A stretch of DNA of 64,000 bases from Embleya sp040605455 (GTDB lineage: Bacteria > Actinomycetota > Actinomycetes > Streptomycetales > Streptomycetaceae), in the NCBI RefSeq assembly GCF_040605455.1, contig NZ_JBEXCV010000027.1:1-64000 (forward strand). The letters are read 5' to 3'. The position numbers and the translations under genes are program-made. Of the stretch, positions 43,691 to 52,851 are shown piece after piece (the stretch's first letter is position 1; every line of letters begins with the position of its first letter). The notes below the pieces were generated by a model. It did no database searches and was not told the DNA's origin. It saw nothing but the letters and a program-made list of their open reading frames with translations.

Positions 43691-43800
43691 GGAGTAGGTC
43701 AGGTCGGGTGGGGGCGGGGGTGGCCACCAGGGCTGGATGGCGTCGGGGTCGGCGATGTCGTCGAGGACGATCAGCCACGTACGCGATGGGGTGGCCGGCC
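43691..43800 (-). pseudogene. NB-ARC-type ATPase fragment
   Basis: The frame TWLIVLDDIADPDAIQPWWP matches the Walker B block of NB-ARC regulators of the AfsR/SARP type (usually WLVVLDDVADPADLAGLWPP). Only about 35 codons survive. No P-loop or TPR part is found nearby. Confidence 0.45.
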
Positions 43801-43915
43801 ATGCCGTGAACGCCCGAGTGATACCGCCCCACCCGGATCCGCGTGCGCGAAAAAGATCGTACGTCGGGCAACTTTCGCCGCCGATCCTGCGGTCTGTGTG
43901 ATCGGAGGTGCCGAA

Positions 43916-44437
43916 GTGAAAGGTGAAGAGGCGGCGGATTTCCGGGCGTTCGTCGAGTCACGCTGGACCGGGCTGGTGCGTACCGCCTACTTGTTGACGG
44001 GCGACCACGGCATCGCCGAGGACATTGCGCAGAGCGCGTTGACCAAGGCGTATGTGCACTGGCGGCGGGTTCAGCGGGCCGACAACCCGGACGCCTACCT
44101 GCATCGAGTACTGGTGAACACCAACACCGAACGCTTTCGCAAGCGGAGGGTGGCCGAGCAACTCGGCGCCGACTTGCCGCAGTCGATCGGGGTCGACCCG
44201 TACGGCCGATTTGAGCAACAACACATGCTGCGAGAGGCGCTCGCCGATCTGCCGGTCCGGCAGCGCGCGGTCGTCGTGCTGCGCTATTGGAACGATCTGC
44301 CGGAGTTGGAGGTGGCCCGGATCCTGGGCTGCACGCTGGGCACCGTCAAAAGCCAGGCCGCCAAGGGCCTGGCCAAGCTGCGGGCACACCCCGGTCTGAT
44401 CGGGGCCCGCCTTCGAGTCGAGGAGTATTGCCGATGA
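43916..44437 (+). CDS. RNA polymerase sigma factor, SigE-type (ECF41-unrelated actinomycete group)
   Basis: A 173-residue sigma-70-family ECF factor. Region 2 is DFRAFVESRWTGLVRTAYLL with DHGIAEDIAQSALTKAYVHW; region 4 is LREALADLPVRQRAVVVLRY with DLPELEVARILGCTLGTVKS (HTH recognising the -35 element). The GTG at 43916 has GGAGG 7 nt before it. The next gene overlaps by ATGA and encodes a single-pass membrane protein, probably the cognate anti-sigma partner, so the pair forms an envelope-signalling unit. Promoters it reads cannot be inferred. Confidence 0.9.
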   Translation: MKGEEAADFRAFVESRWTGLVRTAYLLTGDHGIAEDIAQSALTKAYVHWRRVQRADNPDAYLHRVLVNTNTERFRKRRVAEQLGADLPQSIGVDPYGRFEQQHMLREALADLPVRQRAVVVLRYWNDLPELEVARILGCTLGTVKSQAAKGLAKLRAHPGLIGARLRVEEYCR

Positions 44438-45261
44438 CCGGGCCTGACGCCGCAGATCGACTGCGTGCGGAACTCACCGCCGAGGTCGAGCACCTGCCGC
44501 CGACGGTCGCACCGTACGCACGGATCGTGCGCGACGGCACCCGGGCCCGCCGCAGGCGCGCCACGCTGATCGGCGTGCCGGTCGCGGCCGTGATCGTGGC
44601 GTTGGCGCTGACGGTGGCATCCCTGTCCGGGTCGAGCACCCGGGCGAGCGGGCCCGCGGCCGCGGCGCCCGTGGCCACGCCCACCGTCGGCGCGCCCACC
44701 GACCGTGCGTCCACCACCGCGACATCCACCGAGGCGGCACCGAAGTCGCCCCCGATTGCCTCCGGCGAGCTCGCCGGCCACCGCTGGGAACTGGTGCACG
44801 CGCCCCCGCCCCGACCGACCGAGACATTCCGCGCCGATGCGGTGCGGCAGCCCCCGTGCGATGTGGTCGAGGCGCTACTCGACGGGCACCTCGCCAACCG
44901 CGGCGGTACGTGGTGCGCATCAAGCCCGGGCGATTCGTCGGCCTCATCCGGCGCGTCCTCCAGGATGACCTCGATCGGCATTGGCGACACGGCGCTGTAC
45001 AAGCCCGGCGTCGGGTCGCTCGGCACCATCACCTACGGAGTGGTGCCCCCGGAGGTGGTCAAGGTGGTTGCGACGTTCCACAACGGCGCGTCGCCGATCA
45101 CCGTGACACCGACGAACAACGGCCCGAACGGCGCGTCCTTCTACGTGATCCCGTTCGCGAACGGCGCCGGTTTCGGCGAATCGGGCTCCCTGCAGTTCTA
45201 CGACGCGCAGGGCAAACTGCTCGACGCCATGACGCGCGTACGTCTCGGCTCCGGCAAGTAG
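44434..45261 (+). CDS. Membrane-anchored protein coupled to the sigma factor
   Basis: A 275-residue protein: a short cytoplasmic N-terminus (ADRLRAELTAEVEHLPPTVA), a basic turn TRARRRRA, one membrane helix (about 43-65, TLIGVPVAAVIVALALTVAS), a Ser/Thr/Ala/Pro-rich extracellular linker and a C-terminal extracellular domain (TITYGVVPPEVVKVVATFHN). The ATGA overlap with the sigma gene indicates that the two products are made together. It lacks a recognisable zinc-binding anti-sigma motif, so the anti-sigma role is inferred from context only. Confidence 0.75.
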   Translation: MTGPDAADRLRAELTAEVEHLPPTVAPYARIVRDGTRARRRRATLIGVPVAAVIVALALTVASLSGSSTRASGPAAAAPVATPTVGAPTDRASTTATSTEAAPKSPPIASGELAGHRWELVHAPPPRPTETFRADAVRQPPCDVVEALLDGHLANRGGTWCASSPGDSSASSGASSRMTSIGIGDTALYKPGVGSLGTITYGVVPPEVVKVVATFHNGASPITVTPTNNGPNGASFYVIPFANGAGFGESGSLQFYDAQGKLLDAMTRVRLGSGK

Positions 45262-45472
45262 CAAGGGGCACGACCGCGCGGGCCCACTCCACGTCCGCGA
45301 CCCCAGGCCACGTCATCCCCCTCGACACCGGACGCGTCCCCATGGCGCCCCGGCGCTGTGTGCTGCCCGTTTCCGGCAGCCACACAGGTACCGACGACCC
45401 TCACGACCCTCACAAACCGGTCCCCGTCGGGCGATTCGTGTCGCCCCGCACCGGGCCGACGAAAGGACATCG

Positions 45473-46096
45473 TGTACCGACCCACACGCCGCACCCGACG
45501 ACGAGGGGTGGCCACCCGGATTCGGATCGGGGCCCTGGCCCTCGCGATAGGACTGGGGGCCGGTGGCAGCGCGTTCGCTGCCCAACCTCCGAGTCGGTGT
45601 ACGCGACCCGCAGCATCGTGAACCTGTACGCGAAGTGGGGTCGTACCGAACCGACCGCCCAGACCGTGACCTACCGCAACGACGGCGCCGAGCCGGTCGC
45701 GCTCGACCTGCGCGTCGACGGCGACGCGGCGGCCGTGACCACGCTCGGAGCCGATCGGATCACCGTGCCGGCGCACGGCAGCGCGGACGTCGTGCTGTCC
45801 GCGAATCCGTCCGTCGCCGCCGGCCCACGCGGCGGCACGCTGCTCGCGACGAGCCCGGCCAGGCCGGCGATCCGGGTACCGGTGAGCGCGTACGCCGAGG
45901 GCGAGATGTACGAACTGACCCTGGACATGCGCTGCCGGCTCTGCCGACAGGTGCGGGCAAGTACGTCGCGGTGGTTCCGCCGATAGCCCCGGGAACCGGG
46001 GACGGTGCGGTCGCCCTGCGCACGACGGTCCGGGACGCGGACGGAAACGGCCTGACCCAAACCGTCACGCGCGCCTACGCGTTCGCGCGCCCGTAG
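45473..46096 (+). pseudogene. Secreted subtilisin-like protease, decayed
   Basis: Three frames in succession show one old gene. First comes a signal peptide (RRTRRRGVATRIRIGALALA, then AIGLGAGGSAFAAQ). After a shift at about 45590 comes a beta-sandwich domain (SIVNLYAKWGRTEPTAQTVT, YRNDGAEPVALDLRVDGDAA, VPVSAYAEGEMYELTLDM) like the C-terminal domain that follows S8 peptidases. After another shift at about 45930 comes GKYVAVVPPIAPGTGDGAVA. The S8 catalytic domain itself is absent. Stop at 46096. Confidence 0.65.
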
Positions 46097-46110
46097 CGGT
46101 ATCCGCAGGC

Positions 46111-46161
46111 GACACCACAACGAGGGCCGCCCGGCCGACGGGCAGCCCTCGTTGTGGTGTC
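46111..46161. terminator. Strong hairpin terminator
   Basis: GACACCACAACGAGGGC (46111-46127) pairs perfectly with 46145-46161 over a 17-nt loop, 15 bp after the stop of the decayed protease gene. Confidence 0.85.
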
Positions 46162-46438
46162 GGCGCCCGATATCGGCCCGACCCGACGCCGCCCGGACAC
46201 CGACACTCAACCATCGAGCTTCAAATGCCCTCAGGGCCACCGGTGCAGGTTTCGGGCGTACTCCGTCGGCCCCCGGCTCCTTCGGGACCGCGCTCGTCAG
46301 GCGGCCTTCCCGGACGCGGCGCGCCAGGCCTGTAGTCGGCCAATAACGTGGCACGTCGTCGGCCGCCTCGTACGAGTGCGGGCCGCGAGGATCCGACACG
46401 CCTCCGCGTGCGGGAAACCACCACTGTCGAGGAGTGCC

Positions 46439-47278
46439 GTGACCATCCCCCATGGCGACGCCCAAGCCCACCGAATAGTCGGTCATGCAGTGACCGCAGC
46501 CGACAAGCGCCTCGGCAACCGGCTTCAAGCCGCCTTCTGTATCGGGAGTCTCGCGCACGGCGGATTCACCGCAGGGGTCAGCGATATCGACGTGGCTCTG
46601 ATCGTCTCCGACGTGTCGGCGGTCACCGCCGCCGACATCGAGGCCATCGATCAGGACACGCGCCTACTCGAGGTCGAGGACAGTGCCGGCCAACGGCTGT
46701 CCTTCTTCTGGGACTCGTGGTCCAACCTCGCCGACAACCGCGAGGGTGGCCGGTTCCCCGCCGTCGACCGGGCGGACTTCCTCGACTCGGGATTCCTGTA
46801 CCGGGGCGAGGATCTGCGCAGTCGGTGCACGCGGCCGTCAAGCACGGACATGGCTCGGGACAGCGGCCGGTTCCTGCTCACGAAGTTCGGGACGGACGAG
46901 TACATCCGAACGCTCCGCACTCCCGACAGTCTGATTGCGCAGGGCCGCAGGGCCACGACCAAAGCGGTCCTGTTCCCGGTGCGAATGGTCTATACCATTG
47001 GAGCGTCCAAGGTGGACGGCAACGACCCGGCCGCCGGGTGGTTCGCACGCCACTACGACGCGCACGCGGAACTGGTCTCCGCGGCCACGCAGTGGCGCAA
47101 CGACGAGGACGGCTTCCGCGAAAATCTGGGTGACCTGATGCGAACAGGGCTCATCGCGCTGTACAAGCTGGCCGCCGAACGCATCGAAGAGACGCTGACC
47201 GCCCCCTGTGACCGCGAACTCCAGCGCGACATCAGGCGCTTCCGCGTCGCGCTCGACGAAGCTTCGAGCGATGACTGA
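46439..47278 (+). CDS. Nucleotidyltransferase-domain protein
   Basis: A 279-residue protein whose N-terminus carries a polymerase-beta-type nucleotidyltransferase site: AAFCIGSLAHGGFTAGVSDI followed by DVALIVSD (the GSxxxG...SDxD pattern with both metal-binding Asp residues). The C-terminal 150 residues are helical (SGRFLLTKFGTDEYIRTLR, ELVSAATQWRNDEDGFREN). The layout resembles aminoglycoside adenylyltransferases and MNT-type enzymes, but the substrate is unknown. The GTG start lies 4 nt after GAGGAG. No HEPN partner is seen next to it. Confidence 0.78.
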   Translation: MTIPHGDAQAHRIVGHAVTAADKRLGNRLQAAFCIGSLAHGGFTAGVSDIDVALIVSDVSAVTAADIEAIDQDTRLLEVEDSAGQRLSFFWDSWSNLADNREGGRFPAVDRADFLDSGFLYRGEDLRSRCTRPSSTDMARDSGRFLLTKFGTDEYIRTLRTPDSLIAQGRRATTKAVLFPVRMVYTIGASKVDGNDPAAGWFARHYDAHAELVSAATQWRNDEDGFRENLGDLMRTGLIALYKLAAERIEETLTAPCDRELQRDIRRFRVALDEASSDD

Positions 47279-47303
47279 ATGCGCCCGAGAAAAAGTGAAA
47301 CTG

Positions 47304-47326
47304 AGGTTCTATTGAACCTGTGGTTC
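47304..47326. promoter_or_regulatory. Overlapping palindromes upstream of the MFS-TetR operon
   Basis: AGGTTC-TATT-GAACCT (47304-47319) and GAACC-TGT-GGTTC (47314-47326) overlap. They lie about 50-70 bp before the MFS start. The TetR gene is the second gene of the operon, so these are good candidates for its operator. Confidence 0.6.
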
Positions 47327-47372
47327 GTTTGTGACTTAATTTCTTCCGTCATCGACACGACGGGAGCACGGC

Positions 47373-48935
47373 ATGTCGAACTCCGCTCTTTCACCCCGCC
47401 GCTGGTGGGCCCTGGGCGCCCTTGTCCTGAGCGCGCTGATCATCGGGCTCGACGGCACGATCATCAACGTGGCGCTGCCCACGCTCTCCGGCGAACTGGG
47501 GGCGGACAGTGCGCAGTTGCAGTGGATCGGGGGCGGCTACCTGCTCGCGTTGTCGGCCGCCATGTTGCCGATCGGACTGTTGGGTGACCGGTACGGGTTG
47601 AAGCGCATGCTGCTCGCCGGGATGGCGGTCTTCGGGCTTGCCTCGGCTGCCGGGATCTGGGCCGATTCGGCGGGGCAGGTGATTGCCGTGCGGGCCGTGC
47701 TCGGCCTCGGGGCGGCGATGATCATGCCGCTGTCGTTGGCGATCCTGCCCAGGATCTTCGGGCCGGAGGAGGTGCCGAAGGCGGTGGCCACCTGGACCGC
47801 GGCCACCGCGCTGGGTATGCCGATCGGGCCGGTCGTCGGCGGCTGGCTGTTGAACCGCTTCTGGTGGGGCTCGATCTTCCTGTTCAACATCCCGGTCGTG
47901 GCCCTCGCCCTGGTGGTGAGCGTGGTGTTCCTGCCCGCCGACCCGAAGCGGATGCCGGTGGCGGCGGGCGAGAGGGCGCCGGTCGACGTGCTCGGTGTGG
48001 TGTCGAGTGCGCTGGGCATCACCGCGCTGGTCTACGGGACGATCCTGGTGCCGCAGGAGGGCTGGGGCAGCCCGCTGGTGCTCGGCGCGTTGCTCGGCGG
48101 GGCGGCATCGCTGGTCGGCTTCGTGGTGCGGCAGCGGCGTTTCGCGCATCCGCTGGTCGATCTCGGGCTGTTCGCCAACGCCCGGTTCCGGTGGGGCACG
48201 TTGATCGCGGTGTTCGTCAACTTCGCGGTCATGGGCATCCTGTTCGTGGTGCCGCAGTACCTGGAGGGTGTGCTCGGCAACGACGCGCTCGGCACCGGGA
48301 TGCGGGTGTTGCCGCTGATCGGCGGGCTGCTGGTGTCCGCCACGCTGAGCGAGACGCTGGTGCCCAGGTTCGGTGCCCGCGTGGTGATCTCGGTCGGCCT
48401 GGCGCTGCTCGGCGCGGGTGCGCTGCTCGGTGCCGGCACCGACAGTGGCAACGGGTACGGGTTCACCGCTACGTGGCTCGGTCTGGCCGGACTCGGCTTC
48501 GGGATGGCCGTGGTGCCCGCGACCAGCATGGTGATGGGGTCGCTGCCCACCGGCAACACCGGCTCGGGCGCGAGCCTGCTGGAGACCGTGCAGCAGGTCG
48601 GCGGTGTGCTCGGGGTGGCCGTCCTGGGCAGCGTGCTGGGTGCCGGTTACCTGGATCGACTCGCGGTGAGCGGGTTGTCGCAACCGGCGGCCGACGCGGC
48701 CCGGGACTCACTGTCCGGTGCGAACGCGGTGGCCGCGCAGGTGGACGACCCCGCGTTGCAGGCGTCCGCGCACGACGCGTTCATCCACGGTATGGACCTG
48801 GTCCTGGTGGTCTGCGGTGCGATCGCGCTGGTCGCCGCAGCCCTCGCGGCGGTCTATCTGCCCGGCGAGCCCCAGGACACGCCGGCACCCACGCTGCCGA
48901 CCCCCGCTCCCCGCCCCGGAGAATTGCTTGCATGA
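47373..48935 (+). CDS. MFS drug exporter (DHA2, 14-helix)
   Basis: A 520-residue proton-driven efflux protein. Typical segments: LIIGLDGTIINVALPTLSGE (motif D1), GLLGDRYGLKRMLLAGMAVF (motif A), AMIMPLSLAILPRIF (motif B), GWLLNRFWWGSIFLFNIPVV (motif C region). The total of about 14 helices places it in the EmrB/QacA group. Its stop overlaps the TetR start by ATGA, so a substrate-responsive autoregulated export operon is likely. The exported compound is unknown. Confidence 0.9.
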   Translation: MSNSALSPRRWWALGALVLSALIIGLDGTIINVALPTLSGELGADSAQLQWIGGGYLLALSAAMLPIGLLGDRYGLKRMLLAGMAVFGLASAAGIWADSAGQVIAVRAVLGLGAAMIMPLSLAILPRIFGPEEVPKAVATWTAATALGMPIGPVVGGWLLNRFWWGSIFLFNIPVVALALVVSVVFLPADPKRMPVAAGERAPVDVLGVVSSALGITALVYGTILVPQEGWGSPLVLGALLGGAASLVGFVVRQRRFAHPLVDLGLFANARFRWGTLIAVFVNFAVMGILFVVPQYLEGVLGNDALGTGMRVLPLIGGLLVSATLSETLVPRFGARVVISVGLALLGAGALLGAGTDSGNGYGFTATWLGLAGLGFGMAVVPATSMVMGSLPTGNTGSGASLLETVQQVGGVLGVAVLGSVLGAGYLDRLAVSGLSQPAADAARDSLSGANAVAAQVDDPALQASAHDAFIHGMDLVLVVCGAIALVAAALAAVYLPGEPQDTPAPTLPTPAPRPGELLA

Positions 48936-49630
48936 GCCCCAAGGAGACCTCGACCGAGCCCGCGTCCGAGCCCGCGTCCGAGCCCGTGTCCGACACCGCG
49001 GCTGTGCCCGCGCCCGCGTCCGCACCACGGCCTGCGCCCGCAGCCCCGGCCCCCGGGCTGCGGGAGCGCAAGAAGCTCAAGACCCGGCAGAGCATCCGCC
49101 GTGAGGCCTACCGCCTGTTCGCCGAGCACGGCTACGACGCGACCACCGTCGACGAGATCGCCGCCGCCGCGGACGTCTCCCGCAGCACGTTCTTCCGCTA
49201 CTTCCCGACCAAGGAGGACGTGGTCCTCACCGACGAGTACGACTCGGTGTTCGGCGAGGTGCTGGCGGCGAGGCCGGCGGACGAACCGATCGTGGCCGCC
49301 ATCCGGCACGCGATGACCGAGTCACTGGCCCACGTCTTCACCGCCGACCGGGACGAACTCCTCTACCGGAACCGGATGATCTTCACCATCCCGGCACTCC
49401 GTGCCCGAGCGATGGACGAGTTGCTGCGCACCCAGGACGGGATCACCGCACTGCTGGCCGAGCGCACCGGCCGCGACCCGGAGGACCTGGAACTCAAGTG
49501 CGCCTCGGCCGCGATCATCGGCGTCTCGGCCGCGGTGATGCGGTACTGGGTGGACCACGAGGGCATCGAGGACCTGGTCGGGCTGTACGACCGCCAGTTG
49601 CACATCCTCACCAGCGGCCTCCGGGTCTGA
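48932..49630 (+). CDS. TetR-family repressor
   Basis: A 232-residue regulator. The first 45 residues are a low-complexity Pro/Ala/Ser/Glu tail (repeated EPASEP units). The TetR HTH follows (about 50-95: IRREAYRLFAEHGYDATTVD, EIAAAADVSRSTFFRYFPTK) and then a ligand-binding helical domain. It is coupled to the exporter by ATGA and probably represses the pair through the palindromes at 47304-47326. Confidence 0.9.
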   Translation: MSPKETSTEPASEPASEPVSDTAAVPAPASAPRPAPAAPAPGLRERKKLKTRQSIRREAYRLFAEHGYDATTVDEIAAAADVSRSTFFRYFPTKEDVVLTDEYDSVFGEVLAARPADEPIVAAIRHAMTESLAHVFTADRDELLYRNRMIFTIPALRARAMDELLRTQDGITALLAERTGRDPEDLELKCASAAIIGVSAAVMRYWVDHEGIEDLVGLYDRQLHILTSGLRV

Positions 49631-49668
49631 TCACCCACGAGGGCGCGCCCGACAGCGGGCGGCGCACG

Positions 49669-50856
49669 TCAGAGCCGCGCCGGCACCGGATAGTCGACCA
49701 GGGTGATCGAAGTCGCCGCCTTGGTCGTCATCTTGTTCAGGAAGCGCAGGAACGGACCGGCCGTCAGGATCCGGTAGATCCGGGTGCGCCGCTTGATCCG
49801 GCCCGCGGTCATCGGCGCGAAGAACCCGCCGACTCCGCCCGCCACCTGCCGGCATGCCTTGGTGAACTTCCCGACCGCCCGCTCGTACGCGGCGAACGCG
49901 GTGCGGTGGTCGCCGTCGGCCGCGGCGAGTTCGCCGGCAAGGACGTACGCGCAGACGATCGCGAGGCCGGTGCCCATTCCGCCGCAGGTGGCGCCGTAAC
50001 CGGCGTCGCCGAGCAGGGCCACCCGGCCCTTGGTCCAGGAGTCCATGACGACCATGCCGATCGAGTCCGCGTAGAACGTGTCGGCGCCGGCCAGGTCCGC
50101 CATCAACTCCTCGGTCCGCCAGCCCAGGTCGGCGTAGGTCGCGGCCACCGCCCGCTTCTGTGCCTCGACGTCGCGCCGGTCCGCGCCCGCTCCGGCGTCG
50201 GCGTAGACGCACATCACGTTGGCCCGGCCCGCCCGGGTCGGGAACACCGCCAGCCCTCGACCCGGCTCGCTGTAGAGCATGCTGTCGGGTCCGACCCCCA
50301 GGCGCTCCGGTGCCTCGAACAGGGCCACCCGGTAGCCGGATTCGCGCACGAACCGTGATTCCTCGCCGAAGACCAATCCGCGCACGTTCGAGTGCAGCCC
50401 GTCGGCGCCGACCACCAGGTCGAACGAGCGCGGCGCGGCACGCTCGAAGGTGACATCCACTCCGGCGGCGGTCTCGGTCAGCGAGGCGATCGAGTCGTCG
50501 AAGACGTACTCGACGTCGTCCTTGGTCAGGTCGAACAGGATCCGGGCCAGGTCACCGCGCTGGATCTCCACCTCGCCGCCCGCGAACGACGCGGGCAGGG
50601 CGACCAGATCGTCACCGGCCGCGTCGACCACACGCAGCCGGCCGGCATCGGTGCGGTGCCGGGCGATCTCGTCCAGGATGCCCATCCGGCGCAGCACCGT
50701 CATGTGCACCTCGCCGCGGAAGTCGACCGCCTGACCACCCGGCCGCAGCTCCGGGGCGCGCTCGACCACGGTGACCTCGTACCCGTACCGGTGCAGCCAG
50801 TAGGCCAGCGCCGGACCCGCGATGCTCGCGCCCGAGATCAGTACGTTCTTGCCCAT
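49669..50856 (-). CDS. FAD-dependent monooxygenase
   Basis: A 395-residue flavoprotein of the PHBH/TetX-like group. It has NVLISGASIAGPALAYWLHR (FAD Rossmann motif), SFDLVVGADGLHSNVR (DG motif binding FAD and NADPH) and GRVALLGDAGYGATCGGMGT (GD motif). It hydroxylates an aromatic or polycyclic compound with NAD(P)H and O2; TetX-like drug inactivation is possible. It is convergent with the TetR gene (38-bp gap) and is preceded by GGGGAG. The neighbouring efflux genes make a resistance role plausible, but that is inference. Confidence 0.88.
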   Translation of the reverse strand: MGKNVLISGASIAGPALAYWLHRYGYEVTVVERAPELRPGGQAVDFRGEVHMTVLRRMGILDEIARHRTDAGRLRVVDAAGDDLVALPASFAGGEVEIQRGDLARILFDLTKDDVEYVFDDSIASLTETAAGVDVTFERAAPRSFDLVVGADGLHSNVRGLVFGEESRFVRESGYRVALFEAPERLGVGPDSMLYSEPGRGLAVFPTRAGRANVMCVYADAGAGADRRDVEAQKRAVAATYADLGWRTEELMADLAGADTFYADSIGMVVMDSWTKGRVALLGDAGYGATCGGMGTGLAIVCAYVLAGELAAADGDHRTAFAAYERAVGKFTKACRQVAGGVGGFFAPMTAGRIKRRTRIYRILTAGPFLRFLNKMTTKAATSITLVDYPVPARL

Positions 50857-51011
50857 GGTGTTCTCCCCGCGTCCTCGGCCTGGCTCGCCCCTGCCGACGA
50901 CACCGATCCTGGCCGGCCGCGCTGACCGGGCACGCACGGTCGACTGACCGGCACGGCCGGCGGCCCGCCGCCCTTCATCGAACGAGCACCGGATCGGCGA
51001 GCGGCTCCGGC

Positions 51012-52655
51012 TCAGGCTCGGGTCGAGTCGGCCAAGGGGGCGGACGCCGGCGCCGGTGCCGGGATCCGCGTGGCGGGTGCGTCGGCGGGTGTCTTCGGTC
51101 GGCGTACGCCGATCATGAGCACGGCGACCCCGGCGGCGACGAACATCCCCAGGCCCGCGATGGTCATGCACAGGTGCAGCGCGTCGGCGAAGCTGTCGCC
51201 GACGGCGGACAGGGCCTTGCCGGTGGCCTCGGGGGCCAGACCCAGATGGCCGGCCGCCGAGAGGCCCTCGTCCGAGACAGCCGAGGTGACGTGCTTGCGG
51301 TCGGCGGGGGCCAGGCCGGAGGCGGCCAGGTTGTCCGGCAGGGCTGCGACGATGCGGTTGGTCAGCACCGCGCCCAGTACGGCCGGGCCGAGCGCGCCGC
51401 CGAGTTGGCGCAGGGTGTTGTTGCCGGCGCCGGCCATGCCGGCCAGGTGGTGCGGCACGCTGCTCACCGCGACCGAGGTGATCGGCGTCATCACGAACGC
51501 GAAGCCCACGCCGATCACCACGAGCGGGCCGACCAGCGCGGCGAATCCGGTGTCCGGCTCCAGGGAGTTCAGGGTCAGCATGCCGATCCCGGTGACCACG
51601 AGGCCGACGGTGAGCAGCGCGCCCGAGGGGATCCGGCCCATCAGTCGGCCGACGATCGGGCCGATCACGACGGTGAGCCCGTTGATGAGCAGGAAGCGGT
51701 ACGCGATGTCGAGCGCGCTCAGGTGCTGGACGTTGCCGAAGAACAGGCTGAGCGAGAAGACGATCCCGACCAGGCCGAACATGGTGATCACGGTGACCAC
51801 GCCGGCGCCGGTGAACGAGCGGGACGAGAACAGCTTGAGCGACAACATCGGGGTCGCCGAGCGATGCTCGATCACGATGAACGCGGCCAGTCCGAGGATC
51901 GCGAGCGCGAAGGCGACCAGGACCGGGCCGTCGGTCCAGCCGGTGGTGCCGCCCTCGATCACGCCGTAGATCAAGCCGGTGATCGCGATGATCGCGGCGA
52001 TCTGGCCCGGCACGTCGATCGCCCGCCCGTGCGGCGAATGCGAGTCCTCCAGGAGTACCGCCGCGACCGCGGCACCGACCAGGCAGACCACCACGATCGG
52101 CGCGAAGATCCAGCGCCAGGAAGCATGTTCGAGGATCGCCCCGCTCAGCAGCGGGCCCAGCGACATGCCCAGACCCAGCGCGGCGGCCCATGCGGAGATG
52201 GCCTTGGCGCGGGCCCGGAAGTCCGGGTAGGCGTGGCTGATCAGCGCCAGGCTGGAGGTGAGCAGCGCGGCGCCGCCCGCGCCGGAGAGGGCCTGGCCCA
52301 CCCAGACCTGGGCGACGCTGTGCGCGGTGAGGTTGGTGGCCGAGCCGGCCGCGAGCAGGACGAGGCCGGCCAGGAACGCCTTCTTGCGCCCGTACAGGTC
52401 ACCGATCAGGCCGAAGGTCAGAATCAGCGCCGCCATCGGCAGGATGAAGATGTCGCTGATCCACTGGAGGTCGCTCGTGGACGCGTCCAAGCCGCGCTGG
52501 ATGGTCGGCAGGGACACCGCCACTCCGCCGATCGGCACGTACGAGGCGAATACGCCGAGACATGCGAGTACGACGGTGAGCGTGGGGCGGGCCACGGTGG
52601 ATGTCGGCGGCGAGCTCGCGGCGGACGAAGCAGCGGACCGGGGGGTCGTGGGCAT
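51012..52655 (-). CDS. MFS drug exporter (DHA2), MarR-controlled
   Basis: A 547-residue 14-helix exporter. SYVPIGGVAVSLPTIQRGLD, DLQWISDIFILPMAALILTF and GLIGDLYGRKKAFLAGLVLL (motif A) are followed by GMSLGPLLSGAILEHASWRW (motif C). It is divergent from a MarR gene. Two direct repeats at 52672-52706 lie just before its start and overlap its promoter and leader, suiting direct repression. The ATG at 52655 has GGAAGG upstream. The substrate is unknown. Confidence 0.9.
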   Translation of the reverse strand: MPTTPRSAASSAASSPPTSTVARPTLTVVLACLGVFASYVPIGGVAVSLPTIQRGLDASTSDLQWISDIFILPMAALILTFGLIGDLYGRKKAFLAGLVLLAAGSATNLTAHSVAQVWVGQALSGAGGAALLTSSLALISHAYPDFRARAKAISAWAAALGLGMSLGPLLSGAILEHASWRWIFAPIVVVCLVGAAVAAVLLEDSHSPHGRAIDVPGQIAAIIAITGLIYGVIEGGTTGWTDGPVLVAFALAILGLAAFIVIEHRSATPMLSLKLFSSRSFTGAGVVTVITMFGLVGIVFSLSLFFGNVQHLSALDIAYRFLLINGLTVVIGPIVGRLMGRIPSGALLTVGLVVTGIGMLTLNSLEPDTGFAALVGPLVVIGVGFAFVMTPITSVAVSSVPHHLAGMAGAGNNTLRQLGGALGPAVLGAVLTNRIVAALPDNLAASGLAPADRKHVTSAVSDEGLSAAGHLGLAPEATGKALSAVGDSFADALHLCMTIAGLGMFVAAGVAVLMIGVRRPKTPADAPATRIPAPAPASAPLADSTRA

Positions 52656-52671
52656 GATGCGACAGCCTTCC

Positions 52672-52706
52672 AAGTTATCCGAAGGCTGTTAAGTTATCAG
52701 AAGACT
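52672..52706. promoter_or_regulatory. Direct-repeat operator between MFS and MarR genes
   Basis: AAGTTATCCGAAGGCT and AAGTTATCAGAAGACT match at 14 of 16 positions and start 19 bp apart. They are the only AT-rich block of the divergent spacer, 17 bp upstream of the exporter start. Confidence 0.65.
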
Positions 52707-52851
52707 TAGAACATGTTCGAGAGCTGGCGTATTGCTCGTTGCCTGCCGAGGTGTCGGATGCCGGGCCGCCGATCGACGTGCCCTACGGTGACGACGGGGT
52801 GCGGCGCCCACGCGGCGCAGACCCCGGTCATTCGGAGAAGGGAAACGCGCG

